Source: Stenotrophomonas sp. Iso1
Lineage (GTDB): Bacteria > Pseudomonadota > Gammaproteobacteria > Xanthomonadales > Xanthomonadaceae
Assembly (NCBI RefSeq): GCF_027497995.1
Contig: NZ_JAODBT010000001.1
Coordinates: 1,762,488 to 1,826,487 of the forward strand
Length of the DNA: 64,000 nt
Direction: 5' to 3'
The stretch's first letter is position 1. Every line of letters starts with the position of its first letter. Shown piece by piece: positions 28,587 through 35,781 of the stretch. The position numbers and the translations under genes were made by a program. The notes beneath the pieces are model-generated. The model saw nothing but the letters and a program-made list of their open reading frames with translations. It did not search any database and had not been told where the DNA came from.

Positions 28587-29698
28587 GGGCCGCGCTGCTG
28601 GGTGCCGCCGTCGCGTTGGCACTGACGGCTTGCCAGCCGACACCGAAGGCATCCCATCCGCCGACTGCCGCCGATGTTGCCGAAGGCGCCGTTGCGACAG
28701 CGCCGGCGGCAGTGGCGGTGGCCGAAGCGTTCCTGACCCCGATGACGCCAGCCGACAACATCGACTCGCCAGCCAGCTGGCGGGCCCCCGATGGCCAGCT
28801 GTGGCTGATCGCCACCGCCAAGGCCACCGACAAACTGGTGGTCTACGACGGCCAGACTGGCAAGCACCTGCGTGACGTGGGAAGCACGGGCAAAGCGCTG
28901 GGGCAATTTGATCGCCCCAATGGCATCGCGGTGACGGGTGACCTGGTATTCATCGTCGAACGTGACAACCGACGCGTGCAGGTGTTGCAGCTTCCCGATT
29001 TCAAACCGTTGGGCGTGTTCGCCAGCGGCGATCTGCGCAAGCCCTATGGCGTGTGGGTGAACCCGGCGCAGAACGGCTACGACGTTTACGTCACAGACTC
29101 CTATGACGATGGCGAAGATGCCGCGGGCAACGACATCCTGCCGGCGCTGGAGCGCTTGAACGAGCGCGTGCGTCGCTACCACGTCACTCTGGGCGGCAGT
29201 GGCGTGCAGGCCACTTTGGTGCGCAGCATCGGTGACACCACGCCGAAGGGCGCGTTGCGAGTGGTTGAGTCGATCTGGGGCGACCCGGCCAATGACCGTT
29301 TGCTGGTGGCCGAAGAAGACGAAACCTATGCCAGCGAGTTCAAGGTCTACACGCTGGCTGGCGACTTCACCGGCAACACGTTCGGCAATGGCATGTTCAA
29401 GGCGCAGGCCGAGGGTGTGATGCTGCGTACCTGTGGCGATGGCGGCTGGTGGATCACCACCGAGCAGGGCAAGGACCGCAGCGTGTTCCATCTGTTCGAT
29501 CGCAAAACGCTGGCCCCGGTGGGTGCGTTCCACGGCAGTACCGTGGCCAACACCGACGGGATCTGGAATAGCCAACAGCCGTCGGCGCGGTTCCCGCAAG
29601 GGGCTTTGTATGCAGTGCATGACGATCAGGGTGTGGTGGCGTTTGATTGGCGTGATATCGCCAAGGCGTTGTCGCTGCCGCAGGACTGCGCGCTGTGA
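28583..29698 (+). CDS. Phytase-like beta-propeller lipoprotein
   Basis: A 371-residue envelope lipoprotein: the signal VRAALLGAAVALALTAC has lipobox LTAC with lipidated Cys17. The mature protein is a beta-propeller of the 3-phytase family, which releases phosphate from phytate with calcium. A DNIDSPASW segment near residue 58 echoes the phytase D-[AT]-D-D-P-A-x-W motif, followed by WLIATAKATDKLVVYDGQTGK and ending LYAVHDDQGVVAFDWRDIA. The second classical motif (NN[VI]D[IL]R) is not seen; QFDRPNGIAV, more like NHL/SMP-30 propellers, occupies that place. It may therefore be a divergent phytase or another phosphatase-like propeller. The GTG start overlaps the receptor stop. Confidence 0.72.
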   Translation: MRAALLGAAVALALTACQPTPKASHPPTAADVAEGAVATAPAAVAVAEAFLTPMTPADNIDSPASWRAPDGQLWLIATAKATDKLVVYDGQTGKHLRDVGSTGKALGQFDRPNGIAVTGDLVFIVERDNRRVQVLQLPDFKPLGVFASGDLRKPYGVWVNPAQNGYDVYVTDSYDDGEDAAGNDILPALERLNERVRRYHVTLGGSGVQATLVRSIGDTTPKGALRVVESIWGDPANDRLLVAEEDETYASEFKVYTLAGDFTGNTFGNGMFKAQAEGVMLRTCGDGGWWITTEQGKDRSVFHLFDRKTLAPVGAFHGSTVANTDGIWNSQQPSARFPQGALYAVHDDQGVVAFDWRDIAKALSLPQDCAL

Positions 29699-31068
29699 CG
29701 TTCAGGGGTAAGAGGCAGTGGCTGCTGTTGGCAGCCACGATGGTGGCGGCCGGAGCGGTGGGGGTCGCTCCGGCCGCAGAGCCAAATACGCAGGTGCCGG
29801 CCGGCAGCCGGCATTACGCAGCCAGTGGGTTCCCGGATCGCATCGTCGCTTCGCCGGCACAGGACGCGGCCACCGGTTTCGCGGTGGCTTGGCGCACGTC
29901 GACTTTGACGGTGCCACCGATGCTGGAACTGGCGCTGGCAGGTGACTCGCCGGATATGGGGAACGTGCGGCAGGTCACCGCTGCTAGTCGCGTTCTGCAG
30001 AGCGAGAACGGCCCGTCGCAGCACCATCGTGCCGATATCGACGGACTGCAACCGGACACGCTGTACGCCTACCGCGTGCAGGGGCAGGACACCTGGAGTG
30101 CGTGGCATCACTTCCGCACCGGGGGTGCCGCCGGGCAGCCTCTGACCCTGCTGTACTTCGGTGACACCCAGAACAAGAACCTCAGTCACGTCAGCCGGGT
30201 GATCCGCCAAGGCTGGCAGACCGCACCGGATGCACGGCTGGCGCTGTTCGCGGGCGATTTGGTCAGTGGTGGCGACGGTCAGGATGATAGCGAGTGGGGC
30301 GAATGGTTCGCCGCTGGCGGTTGGCTGCTGCCGGGCATCGCGGTTGCACCGGCTGCGGGCAATCACGAGTACTTCGAGGAGTTCGAAGACACACCGCAAG
30401 AGCGTCGCGTACTGGGTGGGCACTGGCCGGTAACCTTCGCGCTGCCGAGCAACGGCGCCCCGTCCACTGCCAACACCACGTACTGGTTCGACTATCAGGG
30501 CGTGCGCGTGGTGGTGCTGGACGGTACCTCCGCATTGGATCTCGGTACGGCGCAGGCACAGGCGCAGTGGCTTGGCGGCGTGCTCGCTGACAACCGGCAG
30601 CCGTGGAGCATCGTGGTGGTGCACCAGCCGCTGTATCCATTGCGCGCCGAGCGCGACACGTCGGTACTGGCCACGCAGATTCGGCCGGTGCTGCAGCAGC
30701 ATCGCGTCGATCTGGTGCTGCAGGGCCACGACCACACGTACGGGCGCCGTGCTGATGACAACGCCGCATTACCGCAGTACATCTCGTCGGTGGCCGGCCC
30801 CAAACAGTACCGGTTGTCGACACAGGCGCGGGCGACGATGGAGCCGGTGGCCGAGGACACACAGTTGTTTCAGGTGCTGCACCTCGACGGCAAGCAATTG
30901 CGCTATGAAGCACGCACCGCAACCGGCCGCCTGTATGACGCCTTTCAGATCAATCGTGATGGCAAGGGCCGGAAGCAATTCAGGGAATTGCGCGAAGGCC
31001 GCATCGCCCCGCGTGACTGCCCGCGCCCGGTGTCGCCCAAGGGTCGTGACGACCGGTGTTGGGAATGA
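29695..31068 (+). CDS. Exported purple-acid-phosphatase-like metallophosphoesterase
   Basis: A 457-residue exported phosphatase. After a signal peptide (RQWLLLAATMVAAGAVGVAPAA) comes a fibronectin-like N-terminal domain (residues 45-142), as in purple acid phosphatases. The dinuclear metal site is complete: YFGDTQN near 155, FAGDLVSGGDGQ near 186, AAGNHEYFEEF near 221, VVVHQPLYPL near 308 and LQGHDHTYGR near 343. It should hydrolyse phosphomonoesters outside the cytoplasm. The GTG start overlaps the phytase-like stop (GTGA), so the proteins are made together. The tail after residue 410 is basic. Confidence 0.88.
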   Translation: MTFRGKRQWLLLAATMVAAGAVGVAPAAEPNTQVPAGSRHYAASGFPDRIVASPAQDAATGFAVAWRTSTLTVPPMLELALAGDSPDMGNVRQVTAASRVLQSENGPSQHHRADIDGLQPDTLYAYRVQGQDTWSAWHHFRTGGAAGQPLTLLYFGDTQNKNLSHVSRVIRQGWQTAPDARLALFAGDLVSGGDGQDDSEWGEWFAAGGWLLPGIAVAPAAGNHEYFEEFEDTPQERRVLGGHWPVTFALPSNGAPSTANTTYWFDYQGVRVVVLDGTSALDLGTAQAQAQWLGGVLADNRQPWSIVVVHQPLYPLRAERDTSVLATQIRPVLQQHRVDLVLQGHDHTYGRRADDNAALPQYISSVAGPKQYRLSTQARATMEPVAEDTQLFQVLHLDGKQLRYEARTATGRLYDAFQINRDGKGRKQFRELREGRIAPRDCPRPVSPKGRDDRCWE

Positions 31069-31094
31069 TCGGGTTCATGCCCCGAGGAATGCCT

Positions 31095-31694
31095 ATGAAG
31101 CTGCGATTTGTCGCGATGATGCTGTGCCTGTTGCCGTGTGCAGCAGGCGCGGCGCCGGGTGTGGTCCATCCGTTCCAGCTTGCGCAGGCGACGAACGCCC
31201 CAGAGGAAGCCCTGCTGGTCGTGGAAATCCCAGCCGGTGGCGCGATCAAGTATGAAATGGGTGAGGGCGGCGAGCTGCGGGTGGATCGGTTTCTGTCGAT
31301 GCCAGTGGCCTACCCGGCCAATTATGGTTCGATGCCGAGAACCTTGGCGGGCGATGGCGACCCGCTGGATGCGTTGGTGCTGACGCGCTTCCCGGTGCAG
31401 CCGGGCGCGGTGATCCGTTTCCGCCCATTGGGCGTGCTGCGCATGGTTGATCGCGGCGAGGCGGACGAGAAGATCGTCGGCGTGCCGGTGGATGCGGTCG
31501 ACCCGACCTATCGCGATATGCGCAGCTTGGACGACTTGCCGGCAATGGAGCGGCAGCGCATCGAAGCCTTCTTCCGTGTCTACAAGCAGCTGCCAGACGG
31601 CGGCGACATCCAGCTCAATGGCTGGGGCGATACGGCTGAGGCGCGGCAGATCATCGGGCGAGCGTTGCAGCAGTATCAGCGACAGAATCCGTAA
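31095..31694 (+). CDS. Inorganic pyrophosphatase with a signal peptide
   Basis: A family I soluble pyrophosphatase of 199 residues that appears exported: MKLRFVAMMLCLLPCAAGAA is a clear signal peptide. The active site aligns fully with E. coli Ppa: VVEIP (Glu44), IKYE (Lys52), DRF (Arg65), NYG (Tyr77), DGDPLDA (Asp87, 89, 92), MVDRGEADEK (Asp119, Asp124, Lys126) and VYK (Tyr163, Lys164). ATG 31095 has a GAGGA site seven bases upstream. An in-frame ATG at 31065 overlaps the phosphatase stop but would lengthen the N-terminus. The usual enzyme is cytosolic, so a periplasmic copy in a phosphate-release operon is unusual. Confidence 0.87.
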   Translation: MKLRFVAMMLCLLPCAAGAAPGVVHPFQLAQATNAPEEALLVVEIPAGGAIKYEMGEGGELRVDRFLSMPVAYPANYGSMPRTLAGDGDPLDALVLTRFPVQPGAVIRFRPLGVLRMVDRGEADEKIVGVPVDAVDPTYRDMRSLDDLPAMERQRIEAFFRVYKQLPDGGDIQLNGWGDTAEARQIIGRALQQYQRQNP

Positions 31695-31921
31695 GCCCTG
31701 CGAGTGCCAGACCGAAGCGCGCGACGCTTCACGACATGACTTCCGCGCTGCGCCTATAATTTGGCCCGTCGCCGAGTGCTGGGGAGTTGCTGCGGCGGAG
31801 CAAGCCAGGCCGAAAGGTCGGCCGGCTTCGATGACGGCCCGCTCCAGATTCCAGCCAAAAGCGAAGACCCACACATCGCCCTGGCGGGAACGGCGCGGGG
31901 TGCTCATCACGGAGGATAGTC

Positions 31922-32431
31922 ATGCGAGCAGGCAAGTTTTTGGTCAAGACAGGGGCAGTGGTGTTGCTGGCTGCCGTCGCTTGGGGCGCGACAGCACAGC
32001 AGGTGCCGCTGCAGGAAGAGTTCGTAAACCCGAGCGAAGTCGTGTTCGAGGGCGGACAGGCCTATGCCGACGCCGGTGGCGGCAGGCTGGAGCGCCTGCA
32101 CAGCCGCAAGCAGGACGGGGAAACCGTTTACTACCGCATGGTGCGTTACGACAACGAGTTGGGCTATGTCGACAACGATGGTGATGCTGTTGCATCGCAG
32201 GGCGTGAGCGCCAGCGAATCGTTGGGCGCTACGCCTTATCGCTATTACGGCTCCGGGCACCTGTCCCGTCCGGATTTCTACAACAGCCCGTATAACCGCG
32301 ATGCGCGTCAGCGCTATTGGGGCCCCGGTTACTTCGGCAGCTGCAGCCGCTATGACGGGTGCCGCGAAGTGCAGTACGTGCCGTTGGTACCCGTTGTGCC
32401 AGTGGTGCCGTACTACCGCTCGGGGTATTGA
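31922..32431 (+). CDS. Exported protein of unknown function with Tyr/Pro/Val-rich tail
   Basis: I do not recognise this 169-residue protein. It has a signal peptide (FLVKTGAVVLLAAVAWGATAQQ) and a good ribosome-binding site (GGAGGATAG). The middle contains YADAGGGRLERLHSRKQDGETVYYRMVRYDNELGYVDNDG in two blocks, suggesting a small beta domain. The last third is rich in Tyr, Arg, Gly and Ser with two cysteines (GSCSRYDGC) and ends in a Val-Pro repeat, PLVPVVPVVPYY. It is likely periplasmic or surface-linked. A 227-base gap separates it from the pyrophosphatase. Confidence 0.65.
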   Translation: MRAGKFLVKTGAVVLLAAVAWGATAQQVPLQEEFVNPSEVVFEGGQAYADAGGGRLERLHSRKQDGETVYYRMVRYDNELGYVDNDGDAVASQGVSASESLGATPYRYYGSGHLSRPDFYNSPYNRDARQRYWGPGYFGSCSRYDGCREVQYVPLVPVVPVVPYYRSGY

Positions 32432-32923
32432 GCAGCATCTTCTACGGATGAAGCCGCGGCTATTGGCCCTTCCGCTGTAGGAGCAGCCAGAGCCGCGCGT
32501 GGTCTGCAGCGTGGCAAAGGGGCTCGCATCGCTGGGGTCCTTTCAGGCCATGATTCCTGCATAGGCGGGAATCATTCCATTTTGTGAAATGGGCGGCGAA
32601 TGGCAGTGGAAAAGAGCCAGAGCCAGGAGCCAGAGCGATTCCCCCCTGAGCGGGGATGACGGTCTGGAGGCGGCCTGGCTACTTGAGTGCTAGCCGCACT
32701 TCGCTACGCCGAACGCCCAATCCAAAACAGATTTCGTAATCCGGGTAAGTGCAGCGCCGCCGGGTCTGTCGTGGTGACCTCGCTGGCATTCCCGCGCGGC
32801 AAGGCTGGATGAAATCTGCCGGCTCCGCAGCGACGCATGCTACCCGGGCGCTTCGCTTGCCCGGGCAATACGCAGACCATCAACACGGCGCCTGCCAACC
32901 ATCGCACGCCGTGTCGATGGCCT
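32432..32923. other. Intergenic region with degenerate repeats, no gene seen
   Basis: No coding frame here looks real. The stretch holds a TGTAGGAGCAGCCAGAGCC relative of the REP-like unit near 32478. A hairpin, ATGATTCCTGC-ATAG-GCGGGAATCAT, lies at 32550-32575, with one G-U pair. A related GCGGGGATGACGG remnant is near 32652, and a short inverted repeat built on GCCCGGGC elements near 32850. These resemble worn copies of dispersed intergenic repeats. Confidence 0.6.
32550..32575. repeat. ATTCCYGC/GCGGGAAT stem-loop repeat
   Basis: ATGATTCCTGC and GCGGGAATCAT form an 11-bp stem (one G-U pair) around ATAG. A similar unit, CATTCCCGC-GAAA-GCGGGGATG, occurs at 39048-39069. Both belong to the CATTCCCGCGAAAGCGGGAATG type of repeat common in proteobacterial intergenic DNA. 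Confidence 0.6.
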
Positions 32924-33946
32924 TCAGGCGTTGAGCACTTCCAATAGGCGGCCATCGGGCAGCTTCAACCCTTGTGGGCGCTGCTGGGTCTCGATGAGTT
33001 CTGCCAGGCGGCCGGCGTTCGGGCACTGCAACATCATGTAGTTGACGTCGAAGTTGAGCTTGTCCACCAGGAAGTCGATGAACGCGCGGACCTTCGGCGA
33101 CACCATGCCGCCTCCGGCAAACACGGCGTTGAAGTCGTATTCCGGCCCGGTCCAACCGGCCAGTACGCGACGCAGCATGCCGGACTCGACGAAGGGCTTG
33201 GCCATCACGTCGCTGCTCAGCATCAGGCCTTCACCGGCCACCAGCATGGTGTTCAGCGCGGCGGGGTCGTTGGCGACCAGTGCCGGGTTGACCGTGAACT
33301 CCTGCATCTCGCCACCCGCTTCGGCCAGCGTCCAGCTGAAGCGGTTGTTGTGGTTGTGTGCCTTGCGTACCGCCAGCGTGCGATGGAACTGCAGTTCGCT
33401 GGGGTGGCGCGGCTCACCGTAGCGCTGGATATAGCCCGGGCTGGCGAATACCTGGCTGCGCAGTCGGCCCAGCTTGCGCGCGACCAGGTTGGAATCGGGC
33501 AATGGCCCGACCCGCAATGCCATGTCGGTTTCACCTGCGATGAGGTCCAGCTTCTCGTTGCCCAGGTGCATGTCCACGCGGATTTCCGGGTACTGCGCCT
33601 GGAACTGGTTCAACAGTGGTGCAATCCACATCGTGCCCATGGAGTAGGGCACGGTGAAGCGCAGCCAGCCGCGCGGGCCGGACTGGAGCTGGCTCACTGC
33701 GCTCTCGGCCTGCTCCAGTTCGCGGGCAATGCGTTGGCAATGTTCGTAGTAGACGGTGCCCGCTTCGGTAAGGCCGAGGCGGCGGGTGGTCCGATTCAAC
33801 AGGCGTGCACCGAGCCGGCTTTCCAGCTCCTGCACCTTGCGGCTGACGGTGGTCTTGGGTTGCCCAAGCAGACGGGCGGCGGCGGTGAAGCTGCCCTGTT
33901 CGACCACCTTCACGAAGATCAGGGTGTCATTGAGATCGTTGGCCAT
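32924..33946 (-). CDS. LysR-family regulator, probable controller of the adjacent RND pump
   Basis: A 340-residue LysR-type regulator. The N-terminal winged helix is MANDLNDTLIFVKVVEQGSFTAAARLL...TTVSRKVQELESRLGARLLNRTTRRLGLTEAG, split here for length. The effector domain runs from about residue 92 to 300. It is divergent from an RND efflux operon containing a short-chain dehydrogenase, the layout of S. maltophilia SmeRv with smeVWX and of MexT with mexEF-oprN. I infer it activates or represses that pump, perhaps responding to redox or electrophile stress. About 40 extra residues at the C-terminus exceed the usual 300. Confidence 0.88.
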   Translation of the reverse strand: MANDLNDTLIFVKVVEQGSFTAAARLLGQPKTTVSRKVQELESRLGARLLNRTTRRLGLTEAGTVYYEHCQRIARELEQAESAVSQLQSGPRGWLRFTVPYSMGTMWIAPLLNQFQAQYPEIRVDMHLGNEKLDLIAGETDMALRVGPLPDSNLVARKLGRLRSQVFASPGYIQRYGEPRHPSELQFHRTLAVRKAHNHNNRFSWTLAEAGGEMQEFTVNPALVANDPAALNTMLVAGEGLMLSSDVMAKPFVESGMLRRVLAGWTGPEYDFNAVFAGGGMVSPKVRAFIDFLVDKLNFDVNYMMLQCPNAGRLAELIETQQRPQGLKLPDGRLLEVLNA

Positions 33947-34461
33947 TGGGGGCGCTCTAGCGGCAGCGGGATTGTGCCGGCGACGGGATGATTATTCCCT
34001 TGAATTCGTACTAATCAAGTCTGGATTAGAGGATTACTGTTTCGTCCTCCGCCAAGTCCGGATTTGCAGCCATGCGCCTGCGCCACCTTCCCGAGTTCCG
34101 CCAGACCCGCCGTATCCCGGCGTTCTCCGGTAATGCTGGTTACCGTTTTCCCGTCAACAAGCTGAATTCGTTGAACTTTGAAACCCTTTTCAGCGGTCCC
34201 GACGTCGCCGCTGAGCGCAAGGATGATGAGGTGAAGCGAGGTGGTTTGATGACTTTGCTGCAGGTCTTTGTCCCATCAATGGGAGAAAAATTTCCGTGAG
34301 CGGGACACTGGTGTCGCGTATTCAGCGGCGACGCAGCACCGGTTTCGACGGTGTGTGCGCAGCGTCGCGCAGAAGTGCCTTGGGTTGTTGCGCTGCGCAT
34401 GGCCGCACGCCCGGTCGATTTGGTTTTTCGTTTTCTTTCCACTCCCCCATGGATGCATGAC
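33947..34461. promoter_or_regulatory. Divergent region between the LysR gene and the RND operon
   Basis: A 515-base region without a convincing gene. A perfect LysR-like inverted repeat lies at 34011-34029. After it there are about 430 bases before the adaptor start, a long leader. A weak open frame at 34072-34299 has no recognisable features. The palindromic GACACTGGTGTC near 34304 is a further possible site. The adaptor start has only a weak ribosome-binding site. Confidence 0.5.
34011..34029. promoter_or_regulatory. Candidate LysR-type operator
   Basis: CTAATC-AAGTCTG-GATTAG is a perfect 6-bp inverted repeat with a 7-base spacer, in the AT-rich part of the divergent region, 65 bases upstream of the LysR gene. 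LysR regulators bind short interrupted palindromes near their own promoters. Confidence 0.5.
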
Positions 34462-35670
34462 ATGAACGGTATCTCCTTCCCCTCCCGCATCACGCGGCGC
34501 CTTGCCACTTTCGGCATGTCCGCACTCGCTCTTGCCGTGCTTGCCGCTTGCAGTGGTGGTCACGCAGAAGAAGCCGGCATGCCGCCGGCACCGCAGGTCA
34601 GTGCCGCCCCGGTGCTGGTCAAGCAGGTCAGCCAGTGGGACGAATTCAGCGGCCGCGTCGAAGCGGTACAGAGCGTTGAACTGCGCCCGCGCGTGTCCGG
34701 CTATATCGACAAGGTCAATTACGTCGAAGGCCAGGAGGTGAAGAAGGGCGATGTGTTGTTCACCATCGATGCGCGCAGCTACCAGGCCGAGTTCAATCGC
34801 GCGCAGGCCGAACTGGCACGCGCACGCACGCAGGCAGCGTTGGCACGCAGTGAATCCGAACGTGCTCGTCGCCTTGCCGAGCAGCAGGCCATCGCAGCGG
34901 AAACGGCAGAGCAACGTCGCGCCGCTGCCGACCAGTCCGGTGCGCAGGTCATGGCGGCTCAGGCAGCCCTGGATGCAGCGCGCTTGAATCTGGAGTTCAC
35001 CAAGGTGCGTGCACCGATTGACGGCCGTGCTGGCCGCGCGATGGTCACCGCCGGCAACCTGGTCACCGCAGGCGATGCCGCCAGTGTGCTGACCACGCTG
35101 GTGTCGCTGGATACGGTGCATGTCTACTTCGATGCCGACGAAAGCACCTTCCTGCGTTACGCGCAGATGGCACGCAAGGGCGAGCGCCCAAGCGAGCGCG
35201 ACGAAGCATTGCCGGTAAAGGTGGGTCTCAGTGGCGAAGAGGGCTTCCCGCATGACGGCAAAGTCGACTTCCTCGACAACCAGGTAGCACGCAGCACCGG
35301 CACCATCGGCGTGCGTGCATTGCTGGACAACCGCGAGCGTCTGTTTACGCCGGGCTTGTTTGCGCGTGTGCGGTTGCTCGGCAGCGGTGAGTTCCAGGCT
35401 GTGTTGATCGATGACAAGGCAGTGCTCACCGACCAGGACCGCAAGTACGTCTATGTGGTGGACAAGGACGGCAAGGCGCAGCGCAAGGATGTGCAGCTGG
35501 GCCGTACTGCCGAAGGCCTGCGCATTGTCGAGATGGGCCTGGCGGCCGGCGACAAGGTGATTGTTGATGGCGTGCAGAAGGTATTCATGCCGGGCATGCC
35601 GGTGCAGGCCAAGCCGGTGGCGATGCAGGCATTGCCCGCTGCCGGTGGCAAGACCGCATCGCTGAACTGA
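34462..35670 (+). CDS. RND efflux periplasmic adaptor (SmeV/MexE-like)
   Basis: A 402-residue membrane-fusion protein. The signal ends in lipobox LAAC near residue 30, so it is probably lipid-anchored. The lipoyl-type half-motifs are VELRPRVSGYIDKVNYVEGQEVKKGDVLFTID and LNLEFTKVRAPIDGRAG, here quoted only by ends: VELRPRVSGYI...GDVLFTID and TKVRAPIDGRAG. Between them is an Ala/Glu/Arg-rich coiled-coil hairpin (about residues 105-165). The beta-barrel and membrane-proximal domains follow. It links the pump to the channel encoded downstream. Start ATG 34462; ATG 34453 is also in frame. Confidence 0.9.
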   Translation: MNGISFPSRITRRLATFGMSALALAVLAACSGGHAEEAGMPPAPQVSAAPVLVKQVSQWDEFSGRVEAVQSVELRPRVSGYIDKVNYVEGQEVKKGDVLFTIDARSYQAEFNRAQAELARARTQAALARSESERARRLAEQQAIAAETAEQRRAAADQSGAQVMAAQAALDAARLNLEFTKVRAPIDGRAGRAMVTAGNLVTAGDAASVLTTLVSLDTVHVYFDADESTFLRYAQMARKGERPSERDEALPVKVGLSGEEGFPHDGKVDFLDNQVARSTGTIGVRALLDNRERLFTPGLFARVRLLGSGEFQAVLIDDKAVLTDQDRKYVYVVDKDGKAQRKDVQLGRTAEGLRIVEMGLAAGDKVIVDGVQKVFMPGMPVQAKPVAMQALPAAGGKTASLN

Positions 35671-35710
35671 TCCACGGTTTCGTTTGATGCCGGCGCAGTG
35701 CCGGCCCCAA

Positions 35711-35735
35711 GCCCTCGCCCGTAATGGGCGAGGGC
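35711..35735. repeat. Hairpin between the adaptor and pump genes
   Basis: GCCCTCGCCC-GTAAT-GGGCGAGGGC is a perfect 10-bp stem in the 111-base spacer. A smaller one, TGCCGGC-GCAG-TGCCGGC-like, precedes it. With no U-tract it is more likely an mRNA stability element than a terminator. Confidence 0.6.
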
Positions 35736-35781
35736 AGGGCGGCTGTTTGCCGTCGTCAGCCCTTTCAAGGACTTCCCCCTT

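Noticed and set aside
26421..28652. A 743-codon open frame antisense to the TonB receptor
   Set aside because: It lies entirely within a confidently assigned receptor gene and its start of phytase neighbour; no recognisable domain or ribosome-binding site.
32704..32955. Short open frames on both strands downstream of the exported Val-Pro protein
   Set aside because: They cross repeat remnants and the end of the LysR gene and show no coding features.
34072..34299. A 75-codon open frame in the leader of the efflux operon
   Set aside because: No ribosome-binding site, no similarity and no hydrophobic or repeated pattern; a leader peptide cannot be excluded but is unsupported.
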